Source: Methanosphaera sp. BMS
Lineage (GTDB): Archaea; Methanobacteriota; Methanobacteria; Methanobacteriales; Methanobacteriaceae
NCBI RefSeq assembly: GCF_003268005.1
Contig: NZ_CP014213.1
Location: forward strand, 124,001-188,000
Length of the DNA: 64,000 nt
Reading direction: 5' to 3'
How positions within the stretch are numbered: the first letter of the stretch is position 1; each line of letters starts with the position of its first letter. The notes below the pieces were generated by a model, which had not been told where the DNA came from, made no database searches, and worked only from the letters and a program-made list of their open reading frames with translations. Of the stretch, positions 39,201 to 47,375 are shown piece after piece. The translations under genes were made by a program, and so were the position numbers.

Positions 39201-40602
39201 GTTGGGCCAGTGCGGATAGGTTGTCTATTATGCTGTCATATTCCTCAGGTGTTATGTTTTCCACATTGCTTATGTGTACGTTAACGGCGGTTGTGTTTTC
39301 CAGCTTTTTTGAGTACTTGTCATACATTCCTATTAGCTGGTATGTTGTCTTGTTTGACTTTCCGAACTTTTGATACATTATGTTTGCATAGTCATCCAGA
39401 TCCCTTTTGATGTTGTCAAGGTGAGTGTATGTTCTGGAGTAGTCCTCATCTATTGAGCTTAAGGATAATGTTTTTGCCAAGTCCTGCATGAACGCCTTCT
39501 TATTGTAGTTTTCTCCATGTAATTCCAGACAGAAGTCACCCAGTCCTACCTTGTCAAGTCTGCTTTTAACAACGTCAAGTGCTACCTTTTTTTCACTTAC
39601 AAATAGAACTGATTTGTTCAATGCCATTAGCTGTGCTATGATATTTACTATGGTTTGACTTTTTCCGGTTCCAGGTGGTCCTTCAACAACTAAATCGGCA
39701 CCATTTTTTATGTTTTGTATTACTTCCTGTTGGCTTGAATCGGCATCCAGTACGTTATAGATGTCCATTGATTTGGATGAATCATCATAATCCGTTATGC
39801 CTGGCGTGTCGTCATCCTCTTTTTTGTTGAAGTATAATTTTTTTATGTTGTTTTCTTTTATGTTGTCCCATCGGGATAAGTCCAAGTCTTCATACATTGC
39901 CAGTTTTTTAAAGCTGAATATTGACAGGTATACCTCTGAGTTTACTGACCATCCGCTCTTGTTTTTTATTGCTTCCTCTATATTTTCCAGGTACTCCTTC
40001 ATTTCAACTTTGGAGTTTAATGATTCGTAGTCGGGTAGGATAATGTTTATGTCTTTCAAGACATGTTTTAGTGTCGTATTGTATCTTACTTCCTCAAAGT
40101 TCCATGAGACCTTGTATGTGTCGTAATATTTTGATAGCTTTACTGGAATAAGTATTAATGGTGCCTTGGATAACCTGTTTTGATATGATGCATCTTTCCA
40201 TTCCAGAAATCCCAGTGCTAGAAATAGGCTGTTGAATCCTTTTTCTTCTATGGTGGACTTGTTATCCCTGTATAGTTTGATTAATTTTCTGTTTAAAGTG
40301 TTTTTGTCATCGTTTGTCTGGATGTGTAGTTTTGATTCGGATTCATCTGAATCGTCGTCCCATATGTTTTGATGAGTTATGTAAACGGATGCTTCTTCTT
40401 CATCAAATGACAGGAATTTCATTGATTCTTCTTTTAAAACAAGGTTATCAAATAAGTTAAGCATGTTTTCATTTATTATTTCTATACTTTTACTTTTTGA
40501 TGCTGTGAAGTTTAAGAATTTATTTCTTCTGCTTAAATCCAATAAGTTTGTCCTGTACTTATTAATCTCACTAGTTACAACACTAATATCTTTTTCAGCC
40601 AT
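36274..40602 (-). CDS. Very large superfamily 1 helicase with DUF4011 and C-terminal nuclease domain
   Basis: A 1442-residue protein. The N-terminal DUF4011-like region (about 1-230, starting with INKYRTNLLDLSRRNKFLNF) leads into a superfamily 1 helicase. Walker A is EGPPGTGKS (about 305-313), followed by a long coiled-coil insertion (about 400-1000). The DEAS Walker B motif (VIFDEASQ) is near 1049, with GDTKQLPP and INVLITRAK-like motifs after it. The C-terminal domain (about 1345-1440; AIECDGPSYH and RLHQEVLENLGW) resembles Vsr/REase-like endonucleases. Such fusions are associated with DNA processing and anti-phage functions. It is complete and appears to stand alone. Confidence 0.9.
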   Translation of the reverse strand: MAEKDISVVTSEINKYRTNLLDLSRRNKFLNFTASKSKSIEIINENMLNLFDNLVLKEESMKFLSFDEEEASVYITHQNIWDDDSDESESKLHIQTNDDKNTLNRKLIKLYRDNKSTIEEKGFNSLFLALGFLEWKDASYQNRLSKAPLILIPVKLSKYYDTYKVSWNFEEVRYNTTLKHVLKDINIILPDYESLNSKVEMKEYLENIEEAIKNKSGWSVNSEVYLSIFSFKKLAMYEDLDLSRWDNIKENNIKKLYFNKKEDDDTPGITDYDDSSKSMDIYNVLDADSSQQEVIQNIKNGADLVVEGPPGTGKSQTIVNIIAQLMALNKSVLFVSEKKVALDVVKSRLDKVGLGDFCLELHGENYNKKAFMQDLAKTLSLSSIDEDYSRTYTHLDNIKRDLDDYANIMYQKFGKSNKTTYQLIGMYDKYSKKLENTTAVNVHISNVENITPEEYDSIIDNLSALAQQYDMVKPVSGNFWRKTDTSNLNITELSSLEFLVDESVADIDELKRQINDISELIGLENYQKLTGEELLEKLFLITNNLQNYEYKDKMKEYIQDVTNYSQLSAKQSKSYDIKTLKTIKNNFIKVNKLMANSKFKNEYIYSKSLDDNIHVLKAIHESIETSPIRTLINDPHLEDKILLFEKYKNNSLMRLVSRDFENLRNQLRGYYNYMADDEQIYNDLIKLSQDRNEYNNIRYEVNAYCSQPMNYGQLLKEYEQLNKYKKQLQQLKQKMGYKQISNKQFLADLNNLIKKEELKQKITKEDKSARGIFGKSWNSYKSNPDELKNSLNQFDTFKTSISDGYFTDKTVNFVKEANFEYYEGAMSKLVKQVDKLEKAFNKINTKVNRSDSKEFKKIKISDYDNQKEQIKSLTSNFDTINDYRLFDGYSRDFTNEYTSDIINKIHQDKIESEYITDVFAYNYANEALKKIFVNDSLNKFNYNIHNKKINDFRKFDKKTIELNRKRIRNMVIKQIPDIHSSLERQSSLGLLNKEISKKSRHLPIRKTLAETQDVITDIKPCFMMSPMSIAQYLDSKYYESFFDYVIFDEASQVKIEDAMGALLRGKNYVIMGDTKQLPPTTFFDSSLEIDEDDEIYSAVGLESILEHAKVTFNTKMLKWHYRSRHDSLIAVSNNEFYNNQLYVFPSSQKRSDDLGLKLEYNQDTVYEKGTARNIKEAEQIIDYLFELLDKYNMEKTIGIATFSKKQRNTVEEILDDRIGDNSDYEAYFDDTNKFFIKNIENIQGDERDIILISTGYGFDEKGHISMNFGPLNKDGGERRLNVLITRAKEQCVVFSNFKSTDLKVDNTNKGLHAFKTFLYYADKGKFPAGVQIATSKESEFENEIYEVLVEEGYTVERKVGTASYRIDLAVVNPDNPDEYILAIECDGPSYHSSNSTRDRDRLHQEVLENLGWNFYRVWSTDWYHNREDARKRLLDEVKKVSK

Positions 40603-40695
40603 AGTTATCCCAATAAATTATATACATATATCTTTGTTTGTAAAAATATTTAAGATTTGTTTTTTTAATTTAAAACAAATAAAAATAGGTATGGA

Positions 40696-42249
40696 CTATA
40701 AATGTTCCATTATTATAAATAATACCAGTAGTACGATGATTATTATTAAAATTGCAGTCTTATTTGCCATTATCATATCCGTTAGCGATGTGTAATGCTC
40801 ATTATCTGATTCTTCGTTGGATTGGTGGATGCTTGAATCGTAATTGTCAATTATGAAGTCATCAGAATATTCATATTCTTCCCCATTTTTAGTTGTTGAA
40901 TCATTATAAATATCATGGTTACTTCGTTTACCGGTTAAGTCCTCGTAAATATTGTCTTTATCAAGGCCCATTTCATCGGGCATATTCTCCGAGTAATTTT
41001 TGGTATCATCATATGAATCACTTATTTCAATGAAACTGCCGTCATCATGGTACTTTTCATCAATGTTTGAGTTGGTATCTTCATATCCGGTCGTGTCCTT
41101 TTTGGGTGAATCATCAGCCCATTCGCCTGCAAAGTCAAAGTCATCTGATGTGAAGTCACTAGTGAAGCTTTCATTATCATCAGGACTTTTGAGGGGTTCT
41201 TTATCTTCTGATATTGTATAATCATCCACGGCCATATCATCTTTAAGTGATTCATCGAGGAAGTTTATATCATCATTTGCTGAAGTATCTTCAGGTGAGC
41301 TATCTTCAAAATCCAAATACTCGTCAATACATATATCATTATCCGGGGTATGCTGCATATTATCTGAATCTTTGCTTTCATTAAGATCGGATAAATCATT
41401 TGCCGTATCATCGGTAAAATCAAAGTCATCAAATGTAAAATCATCCGTTTCATGGGTGTTATCTTTGAGGTTATTCTCTTTAGTATCATCGTCACTGGAA
41501 AAAGCATCAAAGTCATCCGTAAAAGAAAAATCAGAATCATCAAAAGAAACAGATTCATCATCATCTACTTCAAACAAATCAGTACTGGAAGAATCCATCT
41601 CTTCAAATGTAAAATCACCTGCATTATCATGGTTCTCCCTACTTTGATTATCGTTCATTTCACCATCATTTGAAGAACTATCAAAGTCATCCGTAAAAGA
41701 AAAATCAGATTCATCTAAAGAAACAGATTCATCACCACCTACTTCAAACAAATCAGTACTGGAAGAATCCATCTCTTCAAATGTAAAATCACCACTAATG
41801 TCAATATCCTCTCTGGTATGGGTGGTCTTATCGGATTTTGTAGGAAAGTCTTCCGATATTTCGTCGATTAAGTCACCGTTTATGTCAATATCATCGGATT
41901 TGGACTTTTTATTGATAGCAAAGTCATTGTAATTAAAATCATCTTTTGTAAAATCGTTTTCCATGGTGCTTTCATCACTGAAATCATCCACATTTAGTGA
42001 ATCATCATAATCAAAGTCATCACCGGCGGATTCGTCAAGATTTTCATAGCTAAAGTCATTTCCTGTGGCATCATCAGAATCATTATAGTTGAAGTCGTCA
42101 CTGAAATCAGTTTTTGCCGTGAACGAAAAGTCATCGGTAAATTCAAAGTCATTTTGACTTAAATCTTCGTTTAATTCATATCCACAGTTTGGACAGAATT
42201 TTACATTATCCTGTATTTTATTGGTACAATTAGGGCATTTTCGACTCAA
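40696..42249 (-). CDS. Zinc-ribbon, Asp-rich, tail-anchored membrane protein
   Basis: A 517-residue protein. The N-terminal zinc ribbon CPNCTNKIQDNVKFCPNCGY (about 4-23) is followed by about 460 residues extremely rich in Asp, Ser, Glu and Phe. A repeated block (GDFTFEEMDSSSTDLFEV, then FSFTDDFD) occurs at about 150-190 and again about 45 residues later. A single membrane helix (about 495-513, ILIIIIVLLVLFII) ends the protein, so the acidic part should face the cytoplasm. The start is TTG with GGTGAT upstream. No enzymatic domain is seen. It may be a membrane-bound scaffold. Confidence 0.75.
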   Translation of the reverse strand: MSRKCPNCTNKIQDNVKFCPNCGYELNEDLSQNDFEFTDDFSFTAKTDFSDDFNYNDSDDATGNDFSYENLDESAGDDFDYDDSLNVDDFSDESTMENDFTKDDFNYNDFAINKKSKSDDIDINGDLIDEISEDFPTKSDKTTHTREDIDISGDFTFEEMDSSSTDLFEVGGDESVSLDESDFSFTDDFDSSSNDGEMNDNQSRENHDNAGDFTFEEMDSSSTDLFEVDDDESVSFDDSDFSFTDDFDAFSSDDDTKENNLKDNTHETDDFTFDDFDFTDDTANDLSDLNESKDSDNMQHTPDNDICIDEYLDFEDSSPEDTSANDDINFLDESLKDDMAVDDYTISEDKEPLKSPDDNESFTSDFTSDDFDFAGEWADDSPKKDTTGYEDTNSNIDEKYHDDGSFIEISDSYDDTKNYSENMPDEMGLDKDNIYEDLTGKRSNHDIYNDSTTKNGEEYEYSDDFIIDNYDSSIHQSNEESDNEHYTSLTDMIMANKTAILIIIIVLLVLFIIMEHL

Positions 42250-42391
42250 AAATAATCACCATCATATTCTTTAACTATTATATTTTATCTTGAAGTTCTT
42301 ATTATTATTTATATTCCTTTATTCTTAAAATAATTTCTTAAATCCCATCACACTTCATAATGATTTTTTCACCCAATCTGATTTCAACCGA

Positions 42392-43585
42392 CTAAAAATC
42401 ATATAATGACGTTTGTATAGTCAAATCATTTCTTTCCTCTTTTTTAATGTTTTTTATATAATCCCTATATTCATCCCTCAATACTGCGTATTCTATGAGA
42501 TTAGAGACAAATTCTATCATGTCATCATCATCCATGTACAGTAAGTCGGATACATCCAGTTTTGCCAGTATAAGTTTTGATTTCCTGTCAAACTTTAACT
42601 TTGAATGTTTTTTAATATAAGTTCTTAGACTTTTTTTATCTGTACATCTGTTTAATCCCGTGTTTATTGCACAGTCATGCTTTATGTAAAGGTAATTATC
42701 TTCAAGGGCTGCATGTCTTTCAAGATCCAATTCCAGGCTATTGTGAATAGCATTATTATGTATTCTTGATACCGTAAGTGAGGTATAACTAAGATATTGG
42801 ATGGTTATGTAAATTACGTCCAACTGCCCGTTTAATTTATAATATATTGTCCGGTAATCTGACGTTACTGAAACCGAAAGGCTTATTGTCTGTGTGGATA
42901 TGCCTGCATCCGATTCAAGGAGGGCATTGTCATATCTTATTTCTGGTAATTTATGGGTAGCGTCCATTAATGATTCATATAAATTAATCAAGGGAGCGAT
43001 TAATTCCTCCGGCACATACTCTGACATTACGTTTCGGTCATATATTTTCCCGACAACATTCTTATAATGCAGTCTGCCATAAGAATGTCTTTTATATTTC
43101 TCATCAGTTACTTTTGTAGCGTTATAGTACTTTAATAAGTTATTGTAGGTAATCAGGTTATCATGACTAGTTTTATAGTCATATTCACTTACTTCAAAGA
43201 AATCCAAATATTTGCCGTTTGATAATATGGCAAGTTTTTGATGTGCTAATTCACAGTACTCAAATAACTGATTGTAATCCTTTTGACTTAATTTTTTATC
43301 GAGACTTTTTAATTCAACTACAAGTAAGATGACATTTTTTGACCTTTTTTTACCATAAACCACTATATCCATACGTTTAGCACTGCCTGTTATGCTTACT
43401 TCGGTTTTCATGGCAGAATAGGGCACTTTCATCTTATCATGCAGGAATTCTATGAATTTTTGTCGTACGTATTCCTCCGGGTTTTTTATACGGAGAGTAT
43501 TGTTTAGCTTGTCTATGTAATATTCCTTGTTTTCATGAAGATATATCCGCGGATCATCATATTTATCCAAATTTATTTTAATCAT
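42392..43585 (-). CDS. HSDR_N-type nuclease-domain protein
   Basis: A 397-residue protein. The N-terminal half (about 20-150) has the pattern of type I restriction R-subunit N-terminal (HSDR_N_2) PD-(D/E)xK domains: EEYVRQKFIEFL, then RMDIVVYG and LLVVELKS, then LSNGKYLDFF. The C-terminal half is not recognised. No helicase, methylase or specificity gene is adjacent, so it is not a standard restriction system. The start at 43585 (MIKINLDKYDD) is preferred; a longer frame adds 25 residues with no family support. Confidence 0.75.
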   Translation of the reverse strand: MIKINLDKYDDPRIYLHENKEYYIDKLNNTLRIKNPEEYVRQKFIEFLHDKMKVPYSAMKTEVSITGSAKRMDIVVYGKKRSKNVILLVVELKSLDKKLSQKDYNQLFEYCELAHQKLAILSNGKYLDFFEVSEYDYKTSHDNLITYNNLLKYYNATKVTDEKYKRHSYGRLHYKNVVGKIYDRNVMSEYVPEELIAPLINLYESLMDATHKLPEIRYDNALLESDAGISTQTISLSVSVTSDYRTIYYKLNGQLDVIYITIQYLSYTSLTVSRIHNNAIHNSLELDLERHAALEDNYLYIKHDCAINTGLNRCTDKKSLRTYIKKHSKLKFDRKSKLILAKLDVSDLLYMDDDDMIEFVSNLIEYAVLRDEYRDYIKNIKKEERNDLTIQTSLYDF

Positions 43586-43860
43586 TAACAAACAACCCCT
43601 GATTTTCGATACCCCTACAGCTAATAGTGCTATTATATATGGAAAATGTTCACTTTTCAAGCGGGTGAAATAAAAGGTTTAAGAATATGCGAATTTCCCA
43701 TTTGATTAAATAACCTATCATGCAATAAGTAGAGCTCAATTAAACATTGCGTAAACTATGAGTACTTTAAAAATATAACTCCTACAGTCTATATTTATTC
43801 GAGTCTACTTTTTTGGTTAAATAATAATTTTCATATAGTAGTATATAAATATTATAATAT

Positions 43861-45135
43861 ATGTCTAATAATAATTATGTTCAAAGAGAAAATTTTATAG
43901 CAGAAGTATATCATAACGATGATGATGACGAATTAATAAATACCAAGGAAATACTGAAAGAAAAATACGACTACATATGTAAAAGCATAAAGGATGAAGG
44001 ATATACACTGGAAAATCCAGAATGTAACTTATTTAAAGAATTATTATATGATGACAATGTTGTTGGATTTGTTACCTATGATTATACAAAGGGAGTAGGA
44101 GACTTTTCATTAAATGAAATCTATGTGCTTCCGGAGTATAGGGGAAACAAATACTTCATCAGTGAACTTGAATATATGTTGATGTCCGGTTCAACAGTTA
44201 GCATATATGAACCTACACATAGGATTATCGAGATTCTACTGCAAAATGATCTTGCAAGAAAAATTGACGATAACCTGGTTGTTAGTTCAATAAGCCTTGA
44301 TATCGATGAAGATAAATCCGAATGTACAGTTTCAGATCATGAACTGACTGATAATATGATTCATTCATGTAACCTTTATGATTTGAACATATCTGCATGT
44401 ATATTGCTTGAGGACATCAGCAGCGAGGATACGAATATCATCCATTACAGCAGATGTCTTGATGATGATAACAAGTACTACTCGGCTGGTAGCATTCGTG
44501 AAAACATTGATGATGAATATTTTGAAAATATCAAAAACAGCATCATTGAAAATCATGAAGAATATGTCCAAACATTAATTGAATTGGAAGACAACAAACC
44601 AACAGCAGACTTTGATATTGATGATATAATCGGAAGACCACCAAAATTATCAGAGTATCTTGAAGGATTGATTGCCGAAAAACTCGTTACAAAACAAAGG
44701 GCATTGGATATTCAGGCACAGATGATTGAAGAGTATGATAACGGTTTAATATTACCTGAATCACTTCTTAAAAGATTGGAATACCTGTCCATGGAAGAAC
44801 TCATCAATGAGGACAAGGAAGCCGAAGGATTTGACAGCAGTGCGTTTGATATGAAATGTCCATACTGTGAGTTTCCAACAACACCCATAAACAAGACATG
44901 TGACGTATGCGGCTTTAAATTGGATAACGATATGACACTTAATGCCGCAATACTTGAAGAGATAGAGGATGAACTTAGAGAGAATATAAAGGAAATGAAA
45001 AAAGACGGGCTTTCAGATGCAGAGATAATTGATATTACTAAAGAATTCGGGGATGAAATGAGTACTGGTTCTCCACATGATGAAGAGATAAAAACTATGC
45101 TTTTAGAATTCGTTGAAAGTGAATTAAAGAAATAG
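43861..45135 (+). CDS. GNAT-like protein with C-terminal zinc ribbon
   Basis: A 424-residue acidic cytoplasmic protein. Residues about 55-110 (GFVTYDY... LNEIYVLPEYRGNKYFISEL) resemble the acetyl-CoA-binding core of GNAT acetyltransferases. A second region of unknown type follows. A zinc ribbon (CPYCEFPTTPINKTCDVCGF) is at about 340-360, before a helical acidic C-terminus. No ribosome binding site precedes the ATG, and TATA-like sequence (AGTATATAAATA) lies just upstream, suggesting a leaderless or very short leader. The substrate is unknown. Confidence 0.6.
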   Translation: MSNNNYVQRENFIAEVYHNDDDDELINTKEILKEKYDYICKSIKDEGYTLENPECNLFKELLYDDNVVGFVTYDYTKGVGDFSLNEIYVLPEYRGNKYFISELEYMLMSGSTVSIYEPTHRIIEILLQNDLARKIDDNLVVSSISLDIDEDKSECTVSDHELTDNMIHSCNLYDLNISACILLEDISSEDTNIIHYSRCLDDDNKYYSAGSIRENIDDEYFENIKNSIIENHEEYVQTLIELEDNKPTADFDIDDIIGRPPKLSEYLEGLIAEKLVTKQRALDIQAQMIEEYDNGLILPESLLKRLEYLSMEELINEDKEAEGFDSSAFDMKCPYCEFPTTPINKTCDVCGFKLDNDMTLNAAILEEIEDELRENIKEMKKDGLSDAEIIDITKEFGDEMSTGSPHDEEIKTMLLEFVESELKK

Positions 45136-45155
45136 TATAATTAATTATACTATTT
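45130..45155. terminator. 26-bp perfect palindrome between convergent genes
   Basis: AAATAGTATAATT (45130-45142) followed at once by AATTATACTATTT (45143-45155) is a perfect palindrome without a loop. It includes the TAG stop of the upstream gene, and a run of eight T follows at 45164-45171. The position between two convergent genes suits a bidirectional terminator. Confidence 0.65.
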
Positions 45156-45172
45156 AAGCTAACTTTTTTTTG

Positions 45173-45856
45173 TTAATCGTAAAACGGACACTTATTTTTA
45201 ATACACTCATTATTTAAACTTGAATATTCACATTTTATATCATTCTTTTCCATATGAACATCAAATTCCTGGGACACATAGTCTATTGCAGCGTTTATTG
45301 ATAAAAATGAATCTCTTTTACAGCATCTTGGTCCGCCATGGCTTGCTACTTCATATAAAGCCTTTGATGTCATCATATTACACTTGCTGAATGCCTTTGT
45401 GGCAAGTGGCGTTGAATTTGTTATTATTGATATGAATATCCCCGTACTTACTGCCGCTCCACATGACCCGTAATATCCACAGAAACCTCCCGGTACTTTT
45501 TTTCCGCGTTTAATCATTTCATTTAAGGATTCTTCAAGGTTGATGTCTCCACCGGCATTTTTGTAGGCTGTCAATAGGGATGCTCCTACCAGCACATGGT
45601 GTTCAGGCCCATGCATATGACAGAATGATTCTTTCATAAGCTTGTTTAGTATTTCTATAGGGTTTTTTGATGTTTCATTTAGAAGTTTTGAGTAGATTAC
45701 ATTTATTCCATCCATATGACATTCATTACATACATAATGTCCATTTATACATCGAATATTGGCGGATTCCTCATTTTTACATACAAAACAAGTCATCGGT
45801 TCATCTTCTGTTAGATATTCCACTTTGGCGTTACAGATTAAACATTCATTTATCAT
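45173..45856 (-). CDS. DUF5714 Cys-rich protein
   Basis: A 227-residue protein. An N-terminal zinc-binding region with several CxxC pairs (CLICN, CFVCKN, CNECH; about 4-45) is followed by an Ala/Gly-rich helical domain with conserved Cys and His (GFCGYYGSCGAAVSTG, GGPRCCKR). This pattern matches the DUF5714 family of anaerobes. A possible metal or cofactor enzyme role is inferred. The start at 45856 is chosen over an upstream Met because GGGGGG sits just before it. Confidence 0.78.
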   Translation of the reverse strand: MINECLICNAKVEYLTEDEPMTCFVCKNEESANIRCINGHYVCNECHMDGINVIYSKLLNETSKNPIEILNKLMKESFCHMHGPEHHVLVGASLLTAYKNAGGDINLEESLNEMIKRGKKVPGGFCGYYGSCGAAVSTGIFISIITNSTPLATKAFSKCNMMTSKALYEVASHGGPRCCKRDSFLSINAAIDYVSQEFDVHMEKNDIKCEYSSLNNECIKNKCPFYD

Positions 45857-46014
45857 TGCAGTCCCCCCAATCAAATTACTTTCATTTGAGTATTTGTGAT
45901 AACAGAATATAAATATATTTCTATAGAAAGCTATCAGTATAGTCATATAAGAAGTTATTAATAACTTAAAGGAGATACAGTTAAATCAAATGATAAAAGA
46001 GATGTTGATTTTTT

Positions 46015-46404
46015 ATGAAGGAGATTATTTTTAAACAGATAGGTTATATTAAAAGTCCGTTTGATGATGTTGAGGATGTACCCAAAAGGGTTAGTGATGC
46101 AATGGAGGTTGAGGGAGAACTTGTTGTTTATGAAGAGTATCTTGAGAGCATGGCGGATATGAAGGTTGATGAGGAGTACATGGTTATATTTTACCTGGAT
46201 AAATGTGAAGGTTTTAAACAGACCGTACCGCTTAGAGGTGATGGACCATTGACTTCATTGTTTTCTACAAGGGCTCCCTGCAGGCCAAATCCCATAGGAG
46301 TATCCAACATAATTGTTAAAAAGATTGATGAAAATGTTGTCAAGTTCAATGGTGTTGATATGTTGAATAATACTCCCATACTTGATATTAAAAAGGTTTT
46401 CTGA
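46015..46404 (+). CDS. trmO: tRNA (N6-threonylcarbamoyladenosine-37) methyltransferase, TrmO/TsaA-like
   Basis: A 129-residue protein consisting of the TsaA/TrmO (YaeB-like) beta-barrel domain. It has IGYIKSPFDD at the N-terminus and the signature FSTRAPCRPNPIGVS (about 82-96). The family adds a methyl group to t6A at position 37 of threonine tRNAs, using S-adenosylmethionine. The archaeal form is short, as here. No C-terminal extension is present. A hairpin terminator follows. Confidence 0.85.
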   Translation: MKEIIFKQIGYIKSPFDDVEDVPKRVSDAMEVEGELVVYEEYLESMADMKVDEEYMVIFYLDKCEGFKQTVPLRGDGPLTSLFSTRAPCRPNPIGVSNIIVKKIDENVVKFNGVDMLNNTPILDIKKVF

Positions 46405-46436
46405 TTCTATATACAATACTATCCATTATCATGTGA

Positions 46437-46457
46437 ATGTGTGGAATATCCACACAT
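46437..46457 (+). terminator. Hairpin terminator after the TrmO-like gene
   Basis: ATGTGTGGA (46437-46445) and TCCACACAT (46449-46457) form a perfect 9-bp stem with a 3-base loop, followed by ATCTTTTTCC. It lies about 33 bases after the stop codon. Confidence 0.6.
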
Positions 46458-46505
46458 ATCTTTTTCCAGAATATTTTTCGATATAATTTAAAAATGAATA
46501 AAAAT

Positions 46506-46539
46506 ATAAATATAACATTGTTATAAATATAACATTGTT
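46506..46539. repeat. 17-bp direct repeat in a promoter region
   Basis: ATAAATATAACATTGTT occurs twice in tandem (46506-46522 and 46523-46539), about 20 bases before the start at 46560. Each copy holds a TATA-like sequence and the palindrome AACATTGTT, so it may be a duplicated promoter or operator. Confidence 0.6.
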
Positions 46540-46559
46540 AAGTATTAGGAAGTATACAA

Positions 46560-46958
46560 ATGAAAGACTGGAATGAAGATTACATAAATAATTTAAAAGA
46601 AATAGACAAACACATAAAAGACTCAACAGTAAAATTAAACTATGAATTTATTACAGAACACTACTTTGAAATGTATGAAGTAGCATTAAACGCAGGAACA
46701 ATAATGCCATACAGATTCAACGCAATAGGCCTGGCATATATCGGTGAAGAACACTCAAGACCCACCAAATTCAAAAACTTTGACCCAAAAGTCAAAGAAA
46801 GACTGGTAAAATCATATGCCACAAGAAACGAATTGCAATACAAGTACAAAGACCCGAATATAGATCCAAAGGAAAAATATGAAAAATTTTTAGATAAGGA
46901 AATATACGATTTCATCGAAGAATTTCCACAATTCAAGGACGTAATAATAAACGAATAA
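46560..46958 (+). CDS. Hypothetical cytoplasmic protein
   Basis: A 132-residue charged protein with no signal peptide, membrane segment or recognised domain. It is Lys/Glu-rich with helical ends and a central segment RFNAIGLAYIGEEHSRP. AGGAAG precedes the start. The upstream 17-bp direct repeat suggests regulation. Function unknown. Confidence 0.65.
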   Translation: MKDWNEDYINNLKEIDKHIKDSTVKLNYEFITEHYFEMYEVALNAGTIMPYRFNAIGLAYIGEEHSRPTKFKNFDPKVKERLVKSYATRNELQYKYKDPNIDPKEKYEKFLDKEIYDFIEEFPQFKDVIINE

Positions 46959-47081
46959 TAACCAAAAGCAATTACTGAATTTAACACGTTATCTTGCAGA
47001 AATAGGAAATTAAATAGAAAGGTATTAATACTACATCTAAAATATAATATAATGCAAAATATAAAAGCAGAGGTAAGTTAA

Positions 47082-47336
47082 ATGCCGGAAGAAAAAAATT
47101 TAGTTATCGCATTAATATTATCAGTAATTTTTTCAGGAGTAGGTAACGTATATAATGGCCTTGGAAAAAGAGGATTGATTGAACTGCTTGTTGCAATTGT
47201 ACTGACAATGGCAGCATTTCCAATTGGTCTTATCTGGTGGGCATACGTCTTATATGACACATACGTATGCAACATTGCAGTAAACAACAACCAAGAGATA
47301 CCATTGCTTCTTACCGTTTTTGAAGTAAATGACTAG
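47082..47336 (+). CDS. Small TM2-like membrane protein
   Basis: An 84-residue protein with two hydrophobic segments (about 6-20 and 32-60). The core SGVGNVYNGLGKRGLIEL is a TM2-domain-like signature, related to the C-terminal halves of the membrane proteins at 8848-9444 and 11671-12270. It ends ALYDTYV-type (LYDTYVCNIAVNN), also as in those proteins. AGAGGTAAG lies before the start. It may be a stand-alone relative of the surface-module partners. Function unknown. Confidence 0.75.
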   Translation: MPEEKNLVIALILSVIFSGVGNVYNGLGKRGLIELLVAIVLTMAAFPIGLIWWAYVLYDTYVCNIAVNNNQEIPLLLTVFEVND

Positions 47337-47356
47337 GAGAAAAAAATATTCTCCTA
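47334..47356. terminator. Hairpin terminator between convergent genes
   Basis: TAGGAGAA (47334-47341) and TTCTCCTA (47349-47356) form a perfect 8-bp stem at the end of the TM2-like gene, followed by A and T runs. The gene on the opposite strand ends at 47376. Confidence 0.6.
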
Positions 47357-47375
47357 TAAAAAAAATCTTTTTTTA

